Assembly (NCBI GenBank): GCA_036345935.2 | Contig: JADWOT020000002.1 | Coordinates: 7,762,140 to 7,826,139, forward strand | DNA: 64,000 nucleotides | Direction of reading: 5' to 3' | Source: Taenia hydatigena | Taxonomy: Eukaryota; Platyhelminthes; Cestoda; Cyclophyllidea; Taeniidae | In this document: positions 12,547 through 23,859 of the stretch, piece after piece | How positions within the stretch are numbered: position 1 is the first letter of the stretch | Layout of the letters: every line of letters starts with the position of its first letter | Notes under the pieces: generated by a model | Databases searched by the model: none | The model's input: the letters and a program-made list of their open reading frames with translations, nothing else | Told to the model about the DNA's origin: nothing | Made by a program: the position numbers and the translations under genes

Positions 12547-13265
12547 CGTCAAGGAAGAATTGGATTACAAGCACAAATCATGGGGTATTTATAGGAGCAG
12601 GCACTGTTGTATCAGCCTATCAAACGTGTGTTCTTGAACTACAAGGCGACTCCCACATGCGCAGAGTAGTTGATTGTGAAATAGGGTGTTGCTTTCTGCT
12701 CATGAATCAGTGGCCTGCTGCCACATGACCTGTCATGAAGGTGAGTAGACGCGGAAGGTGAAATCAAGCACAAGACCTAATAACGCTATAGATCTCAAGA
12801 TGACTTTCGTATCAACAGCGAGCAAATTGATGCGGTTGAGCAGCCTTGAGATATAAAGCTAATTTAGCAGGACCAAATCACAGTCAAGCGTCCCTGCAGT
12901 ACCGATTAAGGACTGACTGTGACTGCCTGTTGGCTCCATCATCACGTCTAGTAGATCCCACATTCATGCGGGAAGAAAGTGATGCCTAGGAGGAAGGAGG
13001 CAAAAAAGCGATGTTTGATAATAGATGAGTTCCAATAAAAATTGTGCTCATAGAACTACGCTTGCGAAATTTCTTTCGACGTCAACGCTGTAACGTGGTC
13101 AATGGAGGAATATGCGCGGAAATGTGGGTAGATATGCAAGACATGTAAATGTCCTTCAATGTAACGGGATTCTTATCCGTTGTTGAGTCCGCAATTTTAA
13201 CTCGCTCTCGTTGACGATCTCCAGCATAAGTGGACCTTGATTGACGAATGGAAGCATCTAAAGTG
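12547..13265. other. Upstream flank of antigen gene, nothing recognised
   Basis: This stretch lies 5' of the antigen gene's proposed start codon and should include its promoter and any 5' UTR. I see no clear TATA box at a fixed spacing and no other gene. It ends where satellite monomers begin. Confidence 0.4.
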
Positions 13266-15226
13266 CATGAATGGCAACTGACAGAGCTGTAGGATTAACA
13301 CATATCTTCCTCTTCCATTTTGCATGGGTTAGCCTGTGGTGGGAGCAACTATCAGAAATGCCACGCCTTGTGTGCCACCAATCGGTGTGGAGGGATAGAC
13401 TAGAACGCATTGCAGTCATGTGAGAGATCTGCAAAATTTGCCTACATTTTACGCCAGTAGTGCAGCCGTATGTATACATTGCCACAACTTGTGAGCAAGA
13501 AATCAGTGTCGAAGGATAATCAAGCATACATAAATGGCAAGTTAGAGACGTACAGAATTCACCCATGTACGCGCGACATTAAAAACGCACCGGGTGCCAG
13601 TGGTGATTACAAGCTACAGCAATGCCACTACTTGTGTGCCAACCATCAATTTGGAAGGAAAATCTGCACCTCAAACGATGACATTAAAGACACTTGCAGA
13701 ATTGACTCATATACAATCGAAATCAATCTCACACCAGCCCGTCAGTGGTGGGTGGGTGTGTCATAAATGCCACACCTTATTTTCCAATGGTGTGTGGGGA
13801 TAATTTAGAACCAATTATTGGAATGATCGATGAGTCCACAATTCACTCATTTTACTCCCGACGTTAGTATCACATCAGCATGTGGGTGGTAGAGGTAAAT
13901 GCTAGCAATGCCACAGCTTGTGTGCCACCAATGAACGTGAGGGGATAACCTAGAAAGCAATGTATTCACGTGGCAGATCTGCAGTATTCCTTACATTATT
14001 GCGACTTCAAAAGCACAACGGTGTGTCGGATGTTTGAGTAGGTGTCAGCAATTCCAAAACTTGTGCGCCGAAAGTCAGTAAGGTAAGCTAATCTAGGCCG
14101 GTCCATAGCATTCGAGACACCTGCAGAATTGACTCATGTACAAACGAAATCAATCGCACACCATCCCGTCAGTGGTGGGTGTAAGTATCAGAAATGCCAC
14201 TACTTGTGTGCTAACAATTAGTGTGGAAGGGTAATCTTGACCCCATAAACAGCATGTGACACCTGCAAAACTAATCCACATATTCTCGCCATCGATATTG
14301 CACTAGTCAGCCGGTGTCGAGTGTAAGACTTAGCAGTGCAACTCTTGTGTGTCACAAGTCAAAGTGGAGGGATATTTTAAGGCGCTTAGCTGGCAATTGA
14401 TAGAACTGCGGAACTTATACACATTTGCCTCATCCATTTCACACTGGTCAGTTGGTGGTGGGATTAAGCGTTAGCAGTGCCACACCACGTGTTCTATTAG
14501 TTATTGTGAAGGGATAATATAGACTCGATGATGTAAGCAAATTCTGAAGGTCTTTTACATGCCATCTATGGGACTGGACAATCCCAACACACCGATTGGT
14601 GTGACAGACGTATGGGGCTTAATGTCGCAAGAATGTGAGTAAATTCTGCAGGTTTCCCACTTAACTACAGGGCGTTATAGATTAACCCTTCAAACGAATG
14701 GTGGCACACAATTTGTGTCACAGCGGACACCTGCACAACTACCGACTGACCCGTGGGAAATGGGAGAGGCAAATATGCATAAATTATGCAGTTCTGTCAT
14801 GAGCCATCTATGTGGATTAGACTAAACCTCTACAGTGGCAATTAAACAAAATTTGAGCAATGCAAACACAAGCTCACCACCGACAGATCGCTTTACGATT
14901 AATGCGTAGGGAATGTGGGCTAATTCCGCGGTTCTCTCACTTGCCATCAATGAAGTTTAGATTATCTCTCCGCACTGATTAATAGAGCATGTGGTGCGTC
15001 ATTGCTAGCGCTAAATCCCACCGCTGACTGATCTGGGTGACATAGAAGAGGCAAATATATGCAAATTAAGCAGTTCTGTCCATTGCCAGCTATAGACCTT
15101 AAAATATCCCTCCACCCTGATTTGTGGCACAGAAGATATGCATTGCTAAATCTTACAGCCAACACCGACAGGCTGGTGTAATATTAATGGCGAGAATATA
15201 TGAAGCAGTTTTACAGGCATAACACG
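13266..15226. repeat. Satellite array, 142-143 bp monomer, with internal inversion
   Basis: Degenerate tandem repeats. The recurring word GCCACWACTTGTGTGCCACC appears near 13,482, 13,624, 13,768, 13,910, 14,053 and 14,196, so the period is 142-143 bp. Other conserved parts of a monomer are GGGATAATCTAGACC, a GCATGTGACAxxTGCAGAATT segment, and CACACCGGTCxGTCAGTGGTGGGTGTAAGTGTTAGCAAT. From about 14,535 to the end the monomers run on the opposite strand, so the array contains a switch in direction. The frames of 60-100 codons here are by-products of the repeat. The array ends exactly at the outer edge of the left palindrome arm. Confidence 0.9.
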
Positions 15227-15881
15227 CTTGCGTCTTAACTTGAGCATGTCAGAGTAACGGCTAATTCATCGGATCATGCAATGTCCTCGAGGTCTCCTCG
15301 TCTGCAAAACAACGATGCGCTCGGGTCATTGCACTTCTTCACAGCACACGTGACCTCGCATCGCATCAGCCCTTCATTTCTCCATTGCTGCATTAAGCTT
15401 CACACGTTGCTCTGTTTTGTAAAGAAGGTTAGGAATTATCCTCAACTATAGCATCATATCTGAGCAGGGTCGCAACACCTTCCGCTGGAAGACATGATTC
15501 AAATTCGAAGCAGATCCAATACTGTCAAATATTGCGACTGCATCCAGTCTCGCACCGGTTCCTCCGATTAGGAGCCACTGACCAATGTCATGCGCTTATC
15601 GGTGTACAGTAATGTCTTTTCCCTTCCAATTAGCAGCTGTTCCAGTTCGAACTGAAATGCATGACAGTCTGTTATGAACAGACCTGAAGCAATCCGAATA
15701 CGAGAGCGATTTAAAAGTTCGGCTACCATATGCAAGCATTTTCTCACTTTGTATGTGGTCCTGCGACTTCTGCCACTAAAATGACGCTGATTAAGCACAT
15801 ATTTCTAGTGATCGAACGCATTTCTCAGTTGGACACAATAGTCGCGATAGAAAGGCTGCGCACCTATGATTCTGCGCAAAA

Positions 15882-15972
15882 AATGATCTGAGTGATTGCA
15901 GGCTCGGAACGTCCTTAGAAGTATTGGCAGGCTAATGGCAATGACTCAACTGGCAAACTGACGCAGTAGGAG
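15882..15972. repeat. About 90 bp present only in left arm
   Basis: Between matching flanks (a GCGCAAAA word before, AATGAAAGAATGGTGTCAGT after) the left arm carries about 90 bases that the right arm lacks near 31,090. This accounts for most of the 81-base change in the pairing sum between arms; a smaller right-arm-only word (about 31,135-31,147) offsets part of it. Short AATGA words at both edges suggest a deletion in the right arm or an insertion in the left. Confidence 0.7.
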
Positions 15973-18611
15973 AATGAAAGAATGGTGTCAGTCTAGCAGT
16001 CTAGGAGGCAATTTTTCGACAACAGAAAGTGAGAGTTTTACCATTAGCAACTTATTCCGAGTTGGCACTACTATCTGGTGCAACTCATGTGCGAGAAAAG
16101 ATTCCCTGTTGTTTTCTGATCCACGTAAATGAAAGAGGTAGCCGATGAAGGTGAGGACTGAATAACTTATATCAGCGGGATGTTGTTCGAGGATCTAGCT
16201 CAAGTGAACAAGTCTGGCTCTACAAGCTGGAAATGAACCGACTTCCTTGTTGTGAAAACGTTTCCGAAAAACGCACAGTTACATGCACTTTGCATGGAAA
16301 CGCGAGGGAACTTCTGGAGATGGAGAATGAAAGAGAGACTTACAAATTCTTCATTTGCAAAGTGTAGCAAAATCATAGCTAAGAAAGGTTGTTCAATATA
16401 GAACCGACTTTAGGTGTGCATTTCCGTAGTCCAAGCCTGTACCACGGATTCAAGCAAATGGCCATCTTCATGCGAGTATCAAAGCATCTCTGCAACGAGC
16501 ATTCCCGATTGGATCGCGATCACATGTGGTGTTGCTGTGGAAGTGGAATCTGAAAGTTGTTTCTTATTCTTCTGTTAAAATCATCGCAAATTATCTCATC
16601 CTTATCATATTCCTCTTCTAAGTCCTGTCAAAGCCCACTGATAAAAGGCGAAGACCAGGGTGGGTCTCATTTAGGGCTGATTTAGTTTTCCGCTGTCAAG
16701 ATAATATTTTATTGGCCTTCACTGAAGTCGAAGTTGAAAATAATGCCAAAGTAGATGAACTACTGCCCGAGTGCATTAGCTCTGAGGCTATCAGCGTGGC
16801 CTTTAGTCAATGCTAGTTAGCAAAAGCACAAAAGCAGAGGCATTTATGGTACAGTTCTTCTCCATTTGTTCCGCATAAAAGATGCGAAATTCAAGGATTC
16901 CGATTACCCTCATCGAGTTTGCCTGGCCACCAGGTGCGAACCCATCCTATCATCTTCGATCTTAGTTTGTCAGTGATAGCAGACTGTAGAAAGGTCCGTC
17001 GCAAGCAAAGCGGATGTGCTAACACGGTAAACGCTAAAATAGACGAGAAGAAGCAGAAGATAAAGTGATTACCGTCGCGCAAACTCACCAGGTGTAGACA
17101 AGGCTTTAAGCCGGATCCTAAGTAAATGAATACACGCGGGTCCAAGGCAGAGATATAAGTAACTTACGCTGGGAAAATTCGGTAATGGCGACAGAGCATC
17201 GCGCGAAACATCTAGGACGAATTGTAATTGCATGCAACGACGTAGAAGGCAAAGGAAATGGCTTGATAATTGTGTTAAATTTTACGAAGGGGGCATCCAG
17301 AAGAGACTCAATTATTGTGCACCGTGAATGAGCTTACCTAGGACCGCTTAATAGCAAAAAGCCATGTCTCATCCCGTTGTTCGACTTCAGGACTTAAGCA
17401 AACATCCTCTTTGAAAAAACAAATTTGTCAACCCTAAATTTTGATCGCTTAGGCAAGAACGAGAAAGATTAAAAGTCATTTCCAACTCAATTATTAGGCG
17501 AAGACGCCACCTATTCACACAATGCGAGCTAAAGTGAGAAAATCACTGGAAGACAATGGCGAGGCTGTGGCGAAATATATTTCACCCGGCTCCAAAATCG
17601 GGAGTAGGAAGCGATGTAAACAAGAGACGAAATAGAAGAGCTTTTCCAAAAGCGAGAACTGCATTGATTTTCTTTTAATTAAACCTCCCCACAACTTGCC
17701 ATGTGATTCCCAACCTAAAGGCATTTAACACTAAGAGGCGTGTCAGTGCAACCACATAATTAGAGTGCAGATTTACACCCACATCTATAAATCAAAAAAT
17801 TTGCTTCCAGGATTAGAGATGTTGTTTTCTTCCTTTGCATGAGAAATGGCTTTGAGCATACTCTAATTAGCGTTTAGTTTACACATCGGCAATGCAAACC
17901 ACACATTCATACATGCAGATTCTTATCTCGCAGAATGGAAAACCGTCTCGGCATAAATTTGCACTAGTGCGTCCATTTAATGATATGTCAGTGCAAAATA
18001 AGCTTTATTGTCACACTACGCTTAAAGCGATTGTCAACATGCTCAGATTTGATGCCCTCGCCGTCCATATGCACTGCTAATATTGCCCGGCTCATAGATT
18101 ATGAGTACATTGTTAATGTTTGGAGGATTCTGGTGCATGGTAAGCAAGGCGACTTCACCACTTCCCGCTTTTGGTCCAACTGTGTCAGTGGGCAACCAAC
18201 CTCACATTTTACTCAAGAATTCAGTGAGATGAAACAGGATAACCTCAAGTAAGGAAGCAAAGGCCGTCAAGTCCAATGTCAGGTGATGTATCTAAGAAAC
18301 CCGAAGTATAGCAAAAGCAGGTTAGCTGTTTTAAGTTTTGCTAGCAATAAAAGTACACCCAGTCAGTCTCAAAGCCCAAGACTTAAGTATTAGATAGCAA
18401 AGCTTAAGACTTCCTTTTTAACAAAATTAAGTCGATCAATTAGTGCACATCAGTGTGTCACCAGTAATAATATAGCCAAATAAGAGAGTGATTCAGCGAA
18501 CAGGGCCAGTGAAGTCAAAGTGTTGTGAGAACTGCCAACATGAATTCAAAGCGCAGGTTGCAATAAGAGTAGCGCCTCGCGTTACAAAGCTTTCGAGCGG
18601 ATGGTTTAGTA

Positions 18612-18960
18612 TGGCACACCAGTCCGTCAGTGGTGGGTGTAAGTGCAAAAATGCCACACCTTATTTTCCAATAGTGTGTGGGGATAATTTGGACCCAATT
18701 ATTGGAATGTCAGATAAGTGCAGAATCCACCCACTCACTCTCAACATTAAATTCACATCGGTATGTGAGTGGTGGGTGTAGGTGTTAGAAACGCTACAAC
18801 TTGTGTGCCACCGATCATTAAGGACGGCTAATGTAGACGTCATAGACAGCATTTGGGACGTCTGCAGAATTTACTTATGTGCTTCCAACATCAATCTCAT
18901 ACCGGTCGTTCAGTGGTGCGTGTATCAAAAATACCACAAATTGTTTGAAGCATCTTCAAA
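18612..18960 (+). repeat. Satellite block in left arm, forward
   Basis: Two to three degenerate monomers of the 142-143 bp satellite, recognisable by GCCACACCTTATTTTCC, GGGATAATTTGGACCC and CAGTGGTGGGTGTAAGTG words. The block begins directly after the unit A' word GTTACAAAGC, so the junction is sharp. Confidence 0.8.
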
Positions 18961-19569
18961 ACGGGAGTGCAGTACAGTGAGTGCCAGAAATGCATTCTCA
19001 AAATTTTTGTATCTTTCTTATGGAAGTCACAAATTCCATCGTATCCCTTACTTAGTAATGATGACTTCCTGAACATATCAAAGCACTTATGAGCTGATGC
19101 TGATTTTGTAAGTTGATCCACTCGCAATAACTGACCATAGATTTAGTTACAGAAATTCTTGCGTATTTAGTCTCTAAATGCTTCTCAGTGCACCCGATTG
19201 CTAATGAGCGTGGAAGTTGGAGGTGAAATCAGCAAAAAGAGATCCATGGAAGATTACACCCCAAATGGGTACGACATTGCGATAAGAGAAGTGCAAGTCT
19301 ACAAAGAATGCGTGGAAAATCCGATAAAGAGCATTGACTGAAAATATGGCACAGACTGTGCTAGCAAACTGAGCTTAGGACGAGTCACCAATAAAGGCAA
19401 GTCGAGCTTAATGAAACATACATGATCTATCAAGTCGTAATGGGCACATTTGAAAAGGCTGATAAACATGAGAAAATAATGGCGCCAGTAGAAGCCTGCA
19501 GAGAGGAGTCGTCTAATCATAGTTAATACGAAATTTAAGCATATCACATAAGAAGTGTCATTGCCGACA
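18961..19569. other. Non-satellite spacer between satellite blocks
   Basis: About 600 bp without satellite monomers and without an equivalent in the outside copy of unit A. A minus-strand frame at 19,299-19,547 is hydrophobic and recurs in the right arm at 27,514-27,762, but I see no known domain or splice context. Confidence 0.4.
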
Positions 19570-20514
19570 GTTCACCCCAACACTGGCAGTCCGGTGCGGG
19601 GTAGTAGATGCGAGTAATTAGGGCAAAGATGAAGGCATATCATATGCCACCTAAGCAATCTTATATATTCACCAGACTGCTTGGTTGCCCATAAGTTGCT
19701 GCAATTATGACACGTATTTCTACAATCAGCAGGGAAGTGCGACTTTAAACAAGGAATTAAGTGCAGGAATTCTAAAGGCCAATCGCATGCCATTAAGGCG
19801 GTCTAGATTTTCACTCCACACTGGTCTGAGGCGCACAAGTTGATGAAATGATAACACTTTAACCCACCACTGACAAACCCGTGTGATGTTAAAAACGCAA
19901 GAATGCAAGTAAATTCTGAAGGTCTCTCACATGCTATCGATGGGGTCTGGATAATCCCAACACACCGATGGGTGGCACACAAGATGTGAAACTACTGACA
20001 TCACCGCCTACCAATGACAGACGGGTGTGAGTTTAAAGTCCCAAGAGTGTGAGTAAATTCCGCAGGTCCTCCACAGAACTACAAGGCGTTATAGATTAGC
20101 CCTCCACACCGATTGGTGGCACACAATTTGTGACGCTGTGGACACTGACTAAACTGCCGATTGACCTGTGGGAAATGGAAGAGGCAAATACGCTTAAATT
20201 ATGCGGTTCCGTCAAATGCCATCTATGCGGGCTCGATTAAACCTCCACGCTGATAAATGGCACACAAGTTGAGCATTGTGAACACTTAAGCCCACCGCCG
20301 ACACACCGGTTTGAGATTAATGTCCAGAGAATATAGGTCAGTTTCGAGGGTCTCTTACATGCCATCTATGGGGTCTAGATTATTCTCCTACACTGACTGA
20401 TGGAACACGTAGTGTAGCATTGCTAACGCTTAATAGAAGAGGCAAATATGTGCAAGTTCTGCAGTTCTATCGATTGCCAGCTAAGCGCCTTCAAATATCC
20501 CTCCACACTAATTG
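19570..20514 (-). repeat. Satellite block in left arm, reverse
   Basis: Monomers of the same satellite on the opposite strand: GGTGGCACACAATTTGTG, TCTATGGGGTCTAGATTA and CCCACCxxTGACA words recur at the satellite period. Together with the forward block at 18.6-18.96 kb they point toward each other around a non-satellite core. Confidence 0.8.
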
Positions 20515-22059
20515 GAAATGGAGAGCCATGTCTGCATACCAGTTCACAAGACTAACTTGAGTTATTGATATTCAGATGAACTCGATTAACTCATGCCAAC
20601 AGAAGTGGTAATCGTGGAGAAAGAGGAAGGGGGACGAAACCGTGTCTGCTTTGAGTTTACTTAAATATTAATTTTCTAGATAATGCTGGTAGGCTGGCGT
20701 AATTACCACAAGCAGTTCAGAAATCTTGGTCTAATATCTGCGCCTTCCTTTTTATCTTGCTCGCCAGCGCTAAATGATCTTTGAATCCGCTAAGTATATA
20801 TATATTCATGCACCAATCTTAAGCCAAAACACAGTCAACGCGAAACAGCTGCTTGTGCGTGCATTTGCGAAAGGCAGTTAACTAGGTAATCTTGAGCACC
20901 ACCATCAATATAACAACGTGGAGGTATGTCAAACTTAAACCACCAATCGAAATGCTGGGGTGACAATGTCAAAATCTGTTATTTCCCGTAATTATGTGGT
21001 TATTTTGTCACCATGATGTATTGCCGCCCATCAAAGTGTGCAACCACTCCCATGTTTAAACCTTGTTTGAATGCCATGGAGAAGGCCTAAGACAGTTAAA
21101 ACTGCACTGATCGAAGCAACAGTTCACAAACTGTGGTTCATTTAGATTGGACCACGGTACGAAAAACCCGTGACAACAGTGTTTAAGACCATGTCATGTT
21201 AGTGGACTGCGTTTGTGGTGAGTCCAGCATAGGTGAAATTGACAAAGAGCGAACTGCGCATACTATCAGACCCAAATCGCAAGGTGGTCCCATGCATGTG
21301 TCATAATGTGTGGACGTAGCACCACAACGTCGCATCACATCAACAGCAGCAAGGTGCCTTAATTATATTGTAACAACCTTTTCCAACGAAACGATAGGCA
21401 GATTTTACAAAGTAGAACAAGAATTTTAATACGAAATAGATTTAGTCCATGTCATAGGAATCTGGATCTTCTCGCCCTGCCATCTAGAGATGATGATTGT
21501 ATTCCAAATACGGTCACTCGGTTTTATGATAGCATCAATTCAACATATTTGATGCACAATAAACGGCGAGGAAAATTGGAGCGGAGTGTAACAGCAATGC
21601 TAAAACCAAGAACAAAAGGGTTCCGTTGTTCACGGTGTATGCTAACATGCTGAATGGGCATGCTGGGCAAAACCTTTCTCATTTAACGCGAGAAGTAATG
21701 ATGCCAATTCTGCTGTGAGACTCAAAATTGACGTGAGTGATTTCATGTCGTCAAAGTGAGCAATTTTTCTCTCTCACGACAAGCTTAGGACGTCATGCGT
21801 GACAATTGCGTTAGAAAGAGATCTGTCCAAATTTTTCTGTATTGGCGTACTTAGTTTAAATGCATTGACACCGATTTGTTAGCGGAACTGGACTTGGGCC
21901 CTAATGTTGTGTCGCCTTTTCGTGGAATGCAGGACATCGTGAAAAATGTAAGAACTGGAGGCATAAGACATTTGTTTAATTCGCAGCACAGCGTGAACTC
22001 AGTTCCGAGTTGGCGGAAATGTTAAACCCAAGAGAATAAGGCGAGCATAAAGAAGTAAG

Positions 22060-23560
22060 CTAGAGCAAAGCCACAACTTGTGTGCCAGCCATCAGTTTGA
22101 AGGGCAAATGTAGACCCCAAAGATGACGTTAAAGACACCTGCAGAATTGATCCATATGCAATCGAAATCAATCTTACACCGGCTCGCCAGTGGTAGGTGT
22201 GGGGTCAGAAATGCCACAACTTGTTTTTCAGTAATATGTGGGGATAATTTAGACCCGATTATTGGAATGCTAGATAAGTGCAGAATTCGCGCATTCCCTC
22301 TTGACGTTAAATTCACATCAGCATGTGGGTGGTGGGTGTAAGTGTTAGCAATGCCACATCTTGTGTGCCACCAATCCGTGTGGGCGATAACTTAGAACGC
22401 AATGTAGTCATGTGGCAGAACTGCAGCATTTATCCACATTATTGCGACTTGAAAAAAAGACAATGGTGTGACAGAGGTGTGAGTAGGTGTCAGCAATGTC
22501 AGAACTTGTGTGCCGAAAGTCAGTGTGGAGGGATAATCTAGACCCATCTATAGCACTCGATACATCTGCAGAATTGATCCATATACAATCGAAATCAATA
22601 TCACACCGGCCCGTCAGTGGTGGGTGCCACACCTTATTTTCCAATAGTATGTAGGGCTAACATAGACCCATTATTGGAATGCTAGATAAGTGCAGAATTC
22701 TCCCATTTGCTCTCGATATTAAATTCCCATCAGTATGTGGGTAGTGGGTGTAAGTGTTTGCAATGCCACAACTTGTGTGCCACCAATCGTTAAGGACGGC
22801 TAATCTAGACGCCATGGATATCATTTAGGACATCTACAGAATTTACCTATGTACTTCCGACACCAATCTCATACCGGTCGTTCAGTGGCGGGTGTAAGCA
22901 TCAGAAATGCCGCGCCTTGTGTGCTAAGTATTATTATGTAAGTGTTATTTTGATTCCATCAATAGCATGTAACACCTGTAAAAATGACCCATGTATTCTC
23001 TACATCAATATTTCATCAGTCTGTCGGTGTTGGACGCAAGATTCAGCAATGCGAATCTTATGTGTCACAAATCGGCGTGGAGGGTTATTTTAGGGCGCAT
23101 AGCTGGCAATTGACAGAACTGCAGAATTTACATGTGTTTGATCTTCTATTTTACACAGATCGGTCGGTGGTGGGATTAAGCGATAGCAATGCTACATTGC
23201 GTGTTCTATTAATCAGTGTGGAGGGATAATCTAGACTCCATAGGTGGCATGTGAGGGGTCCGCGGAATTGACCCACATTCCCTGCAATTTAATCTCACAC
23301 CGGTCTGTCGGTGGCAAGCTTAAGTGTTCGCGATGCTAAACTTTTGCTCCATTTATTAGTGTGGGGTTTTAATTTAATCCACACACAGATTGCTCATGAC
23401 AGATCTGCATAATTTAAGCACATTCACCTCCCCCATTTCCCACAGTTCAGTCGGTAGTTTAATAGGTGTTTACTGTGCCACAAATTGTGCACCACCGATC
23501 GGGATGTTAGGATTATCCAGACCCTATCGATAGCATGTGAGAGACCTTCAAAATTCCCTT
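22060..23560 (+). repeat. Inner satellite block crossing arm edge into spacer
   Basis: Forward monomers run from the end of unit A' through the inner arm edge at 23,204 and about 350 bp into the unpaired spacer. The inner edge of the palindrome therefore lies inside a satellite monomer. This makes recombination between oppositely oriented monomers a plausible origin for the inversion, which is an inference. Confidence 0.85.
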
Positions 23561-23859
23561 ACATTCTCGAGTCCTTAACTCCGCAAGTGTTTTTTAGCTA
23601 TTGAGCTGCTTAATGAATAAAACATATGTAGCAAACTTCATCATCTAAAAGCCATGTTATTACCTTCCACGATAGTCATAATTTAGGATTGCACTCCCGT
23701 CCGCGTGTCAGTAGGTCTGTCACGAGTCCTAGCATAGATATCGGAAAGCATAGATGCTAGTAAAAGGCCCACAACTTGTGAGGGGCTCAGCTAGACCTCT
23801 TTTTCAGCATGTGACAGCGAACAAGCATTAATATTGCATTCAGCATTGATCGGGAAATC
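23205..23859. other. Palindrome spacer (655 bp)
   Basis: Pairing between arms stops after position 23,204 and resumes at 23,860. The left half of the spacer is satellite. The rest (about 23,560-23,860) is mixed, with a satellite-like fragment near 23,770-23,815 (CACAACTTGTGAGG ... AGCATGTGACAG). No coding feature is seen. Confidence 0.85.

Larger units (their letters stand above)
17265..22052 (+). repeat. Duplicated unit A' in left arm
   Basis: Colinear copy of 6,315-10,577. The first block matches up to about 18,610 and the second from about 20,515. Between them, satellite monomers and about 600 bp of other sequence replace the 7,665-9,030 segment. The copy ends near 22,052, where a further satellite block begins, while the outside copy at the same point runs into the antigen gene. 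The minus-strand frame at 17,515-17,724 (MPLGWESHGK...) has a clear counterpart at 6,578-6,790. Both are short and unrecognised, so I treat them as repeat-derived. Confidence 0.85.
15227..23204 (+). repeat. Giant inverted repeat, left arm
   Basis: Arm of about 7.98 kb whose reverse complement occupies 23,860-31,755. Matched positions sum to 47,064 near the centre, 47,061-47,063 through the middle and 46,982 at the outer end, so indels are few. Most matching frames translate identically in both arms. Contents from outside in: about 2 kb with no recognised gene, unit A' (17,265-22,052) interrupted by satellite-containing sequence, and an inner satellite block from 22,060. The outer edge is the word CTTGCGTCTTAACTT at 15,227, mirrored at 31,741-31,755. 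The arms are not perfectly identical, which argues against a trivial fold-back artefact of one molecule. Confidence 0.95.
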
